Positions 31,421-34,928 of a stretch of DNA of 34,928 nt are shown piece after piece (position 1 is the stretch's first letter; every line of letters begins with the position of its first letter). The notes under the pieces were generated by a model that was not told the origin of the DNA, did not search any database, and saw only the letters and a program-made list of their open reading frames with translations. The position numbers were made by a program, and so were the translations under genes. The stretch covers positions 31,828 through 66,755 of the forward strand of contig MNCI01030854.1 in NCBI GenBank assembly GCA_015680685.1. Direction: 5' to 3'. The stretch is from Gnetum montanum. Lineage: Eukaryota > Streptophyta > Gnetopsida > Gnetales > Gnetaceae.

Positions 31421-31747
31421 GTTGGAAGTTTTCTGTACACTAACTTGTAGGGAGAGTAGCCAATAGAAAGTTTTCATGTTGAGCAATAAGCCTAGAGGGC
31501 ATCATTGAGTTTGGTGCTCCAATCTCTGGTATATTTGCTTATGGTTTTTGTTAAGATCTACTTGACCATTGGCTTGGGGATGATAGGATGTTGTTAATTT
31601 ATGTTCAACTCCCCCAGCATTGCATCAACTTTCTAAAAGTAGCACCTATGAAATGAGTTCCATTGTTAGAAATTAGTGCATGTGGCACCCCAAAACTATT
31701 TACAACATTTTGTTGTATAAATCTAGTAGTAGTGGATGATGTACAAT
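31421..31747 (-). pseudogene. Element A integrase core, piece between C and D
   Basis: On the minus strand: SSTTTRFIQQNVVN, FGVPHALISNNGTHF, ATFRKLMQ, then frame-shifted SIGYSPYKLVYRKLPTL. It matches the B core (SSTTA.FVQQQIVNKFG, LIYDNGTHF, GYSPYELVYGKLP). The second catalytic Asp is Asn here (NNG for DNG), and the Glu region reads GQVD. The integrase is therefore dead. Element D splits it on the right, and the N-terminal half lies outside the window. Confidence 0.85.
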
Positions 31748-32699
31748 TGATGGGACGTGATATCGCATGGGCCATGATATTGCGGTCGTTGCGATATTGG
31801 ATCCGATATCGTGGTGTGCCGTCATATCTATAAATAAGAGGAAGCTTTCCCTTGTTTCCTAATCCTAGGCTAGAAGTAGGAAAATTCTGGCAGATTGATC
31901 ACTCCAGAGATAGAATATTTTCCATGTGCCCACAGTAGGAGTTCCAAAGTGAACAGATGTTTATTCAAGCAACATTGTACCTGAACGCAAGTTGTGTACA
32001 ACAATAAAGGCGAGCTTTTCAGATAAACCTTGTAGTGCATGGAATAGGATTTTATTACTTGTTATTTATTACATGTTATTTATTGTTTTCATAACACAGA
32101 ATGAGTACAACTTGATTACAAGCATTTATGGATGTGTATGGATAATCAAGGAATGTATGCTCATCGCGATTAGTTTCTCTCTCACCCTTATCTCCTAGTA
32201 ACGTGGGATGAGTATGACTTGATTACGAGCATTTAAGGATGTGTACTAATAATCAAGAAACAAATGCTCATCACGCTTAGGCTAGTTAAGTGCCTCAGTA
32301 TGACCACTTCGAGAACGTTCATTACACGTGGTGATCCTAGTAACGATTAGCGTTTGGTAGCCACAACTGCATCGGTTCAGGGTGTGTACGGTAAGTGGGA
32401 ACGGATGGTGATGCTAGGTAATTTAGACTTAGTTCATTAGTTAGAGTTAGTACTTAGTTTCTCAACCCTTTACCTCATAGCATAGAAGACATAAAACATA
32501 AAAGCCATAAAAATCATATACCTCAGACTTGCTTAACCATACACCGTAACAAATACAAGTAAGTTTGGAAAGACAACAAATAACTAACCCTAAGTGTTCC
32601 ATGGGGCATGTAGGCATTTAGTCTACGGAGTTCAACCAGATCATGCATGCTACACTCGTATTCGTATGGCTGAGTGTAGGGGTATCTCGCCACTCATCA
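31748..32699 (+). repeat. Element D 5' LTR (952 bp)
   Basis: Four GATAT-type motifs upstream of TATAAATA (31829-31836); AATAAA at 32003-32008. It is longer than the B LTR because of an imperfect duplication, about 32102-32166 and 32209-32273. Ends CACTCATCA. Confidence 0.88.
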
Positions 32700-32700
32700 T

Positions 32701-32718
32701 TGGCACCGTTGCTGGGCA
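32701..32718 (+). other. Element D primer binding site, tRNA-Asp type
   Basis: TGGCACCGTTGCTGGGCA, 15 of 18 bases matching the complement of the plant tRNA-Asp 3' end, one base after the LTR. Confidence 0.85.
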
Positions 32719-32749
32719 CTAAGTGTTTGTGCACCGAATAGAACATAAN

Positions 32750-34338
32750 AACATGCTCTTCCATGCCTTGGCACAGATAGGCATGACAGAATTATTTGTT
32801 GAATACGTTGCAAAAGACTTTGATATGAGGGATTATCATCCCATAGAAGTGTAACGTATGAGGGACTTAAGGTAGGAGGGACAACATACACTTTTGAAGG
32901 GCAAAGCCCCACACATCCTTAGCAAAATAGGATATGAGAAACCCCTTATAATGGGTTCTTTAGCAATTGATGTTCCCCCTCCTAACAATGGTGAGGATAG
33001 ATATCAAAACCTATGATCAATGATACATAACCCTGGTTCTAATCCCCGTGAACATCAACTATTCATAGAAGGAACAACCACTCATGCTAAGGATGGGCAC
33101 TTAGATCATCCTAACGATCGAGGCTGAAGCAGCAGAAGAGAAGGCAAGAAACATCGCCATGACGATGATTCCCCTTCTTCTTCCCCTTCATCTCACCACT
33201 CACCCTCTCCTTCCACATCTGGGCGTAGCCACCATGAACATAACAGTGAGGATAGGGGTAAGAAAGATGAGATGCCTCGATGGGAAAGTTGAGAGAGAAG
33301 ACAAGGGCAAGGATGTAGGGAGAGTAGGGAACTATGCAGACATCACAGGCATCATGAAAGAGATGATCATGATGTGCCCCTACTCACAACCCGAAGTATG
33401 CTTAACATAACGAAGGCTGTTAGGATTCCAACAAGGCACCAAAAGGATAGTCAGATCAAGCATTTAGACATGAACAATATCCCACATTTTGAAGGGGGAT
33501 ACAACGCTGATCTACAGCATCATCTACAGGCATTCCACAATGCCTAGGCCTTGCAAAATATAGAAAATGAGTGGAAAAAACTTAAGTTGTTCCCAAGGAC
33601 ACTCACTAAAGAAGCAGAGAGTTGGTATCGGTCCTTAGAACTAGAAACCATCAAGAGGTGGAGTACAATGCTAGAACTCTTCAACGATAAATATCACACG
33701 TACTCTAGAGTGTCTAATTGTGTAAGCAGATCCAAGGCTGGAAACAAGGTACTTATGAACCCTTGGATGCTGCCATGGCCCACTACTACACATTGTTACA
33801 TCATTGCCTAGGCCATGGATACGCTCAATGGGATCAACTTCACCACATTGTGGATGGGCTAAGGCATGAAACGAGAAGAACCCTTGGGACTTAACTATCA
33901 CAACTTAGAGCCCATGAAGTACATCGCTTGTTGGAACAAGTAGCACAAGAGGAAGGTGAGCTATGTAAGAGGGAAAGTGTGGAAGAATATAACTGCGATC
34001 CCTCATTTCGAAAGAAGGGAGTAAAATCCTGTGATGAGGAGGATGAGTCATCACTTGAAGAGTTGGTGATCTGAAAAACCTTGCCGATCCAAAAATTAAC
34101 AACCGAAGTATCGACTAAGGTAGATTAGATGTGGGATTCCTTAGACTCTAGACTTGAAAGTGTTCTGAAAATTGTAGAAGAGTCTAAGGATGAATGAAGT
34201 AGTGGCAAAGGTAAAAAAAAGCAGAGAAATTCAAGCCTTGCACATAACAAGGGTAAGGGAAAAATTTCTATCTCCAATGAGGCTGTGGACTCTAACACAG
34301 ACAATGATGGTGGATGTGAGATCTACCAATATGACCAC
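32750..34338 (+). pseudogene. Element D gag (5' and 3' ends deleted)
   Basis: It starts inside the gene at MLFHALAQIGMTELF, matching B from about 6525, so the ATG region is missing. The H/S/R-rich tract follows (SPSSSPSSHHSPSPSTS), then capsid: FEGGYNAD, NEWKKLKLFPRTLTKEAESW, LELETIKRWSTMLELFNDKY, LLEQVAQEEGEL. It has fewer stops than B, which shows that several B stops replaced CAG, CAA or TGG. Near 34338 it jumps from IYQYDH straight into the protease, losing about 780 bases of the B order. Confidence 0.78.
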
Positions 34339-34928
34339 ATAAGGCTCTTCTTGACTCAGGTTTCAAAGTCAACCTAATATCACGAGAAATGTATCAAGCT
34401 TGGAACCTGCCCTAGCTTAAGAAGAACAACATCCAACTGGAGCTAGTGGAGCAGTCCATCACCATTCCTTTGGGATTGGTAGAGGACATTATTACCACTA
34501 TGTGTGGGTGGTCATACCCAGCCAATTTCTTAGTTATTGAAATCAACAACAACGAAGGGGGCTTCCCAATTATAAGGGGAAGGCCATGGCTAAGTACAGT
34601 AGATGCGTACCTAGCGATCCACGATCTTTCCTTGTAGATATCTAAGATAAACATTTATGGAAAGATCGAGAAGAAGAAAGTTCTGTGCATTACATATAGT
34701 GACTTAGCACTTCTTCCATGTGATCGGTGTGCCCAAGAAACATAAATCCAAAGGTGCCTGTATGTAGCAACCACACTAGTAGTAGACACCCTGTGGTTGA
34801 CAACTACTAGGAAGAGCAAACTCATATGCATGGAATGAACTGAGGAAACTCATATTAACAACAAGGGCATAGACACATTGGAATATGAGCGTCATCGACT
34901 TCCACCCCTTAATCTAAGAACATCAATA
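34339..34928 (+). pseudogene. Element D protease and linker to RT
   Basis: Active site ALLDSGFKVNLIS with the D-S-G triad intact (near 34342-34380). Then REMYQAWNLP, EQSITIPLGLVEDI, GGFPIIRGRPWLSTVDAYL. The remaining bases match the B linker before RT (around 18300-18620) and end at the window edge. It is the best preserved protease in the window. Confidence 0.78.

Larger units (their letters stand above)
31748..34928 (+). mobile_element. Element D: Athila-like retrotransposon, 5' part
   Basis: Opposite to A, inside its integrase core. It begins TGATGGGACG; the bases before it are ACAAT, so the missing right flank should carry ACAAT. Order: LTR, primer site, truncated gag, protease, and the linker towards RT at the window edge. 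It is close to B but has at least two internal deletions. Confidence 0.85.

Overview
The window looks like repeat-rich nuclear DNA of a land plant. It holds no host gene that I can recognise. Almost all of it can be explained as five Ty3/gypsy-class LTR retrotransposons nested in one another, all broken by stop codons and frameshifts. A large, slowly purged genome such as a gymnosperm's would fit, but the species is a guess.

Layout, from target-site duplications (TSDs) and reading-frame continuity. Element A (minus strand) is the oldest. Its 3' LTR edge is at 1-37, its 3' gene and long 3' noncoding region follow up to about 5100, and its integrase lies in three pieces (5108-5390, 23977-24186, 31421-31747). 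Three relatives entered that integrase. B (plus strand, 5391-23971) has TSD GAACC. C (minus strand, 24187-31415) has TSD GTAGT. D (plus strand) starts at 31748 and runs off the window. Element E (minus strand, 8281-17365, TSD CACCA) sits inside the gag of B.

A to D are Athila-like. B and D use an Asp-tRNA-type primer site and C a degenerate form of it. B has a non-chromoviral pol in the order protease, RT, RNase H, integrase. The four share LTR edges of the form TGATG/CATCA, although the reachable LTR edge of A lacks the GATATCGC motif found in B, C and D. E is a Tat-like, gag-protease-only element with long LTRs, an Asn-tRNA-type primer site and a tandem-repeat 3' region.

The most interesting part is the 3' end of A and C. 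Downstream of the pol position lie a conserved noncoding block, an internal U3-like promoter (TATA box with a motif cluster), a leader with splice-like signals, and then an ATG. That ATG opens a 3' gene for a coiled-coil protein with a conserved C-terminal motif. In A its N-terminal part also resembles the plant-mobile / putative plant transposon protein type. C has lost all of pol but keeps gag and this 3' gene. B keeps pol but has lost most of the 3' gene. A purine-rich motif like the polypurine tract recurs inside the elements, and the pol deletion of C lies at one of these repeats.

There is an assembly gap of 426 N in the RT of B and a single N in the gag leader of D.
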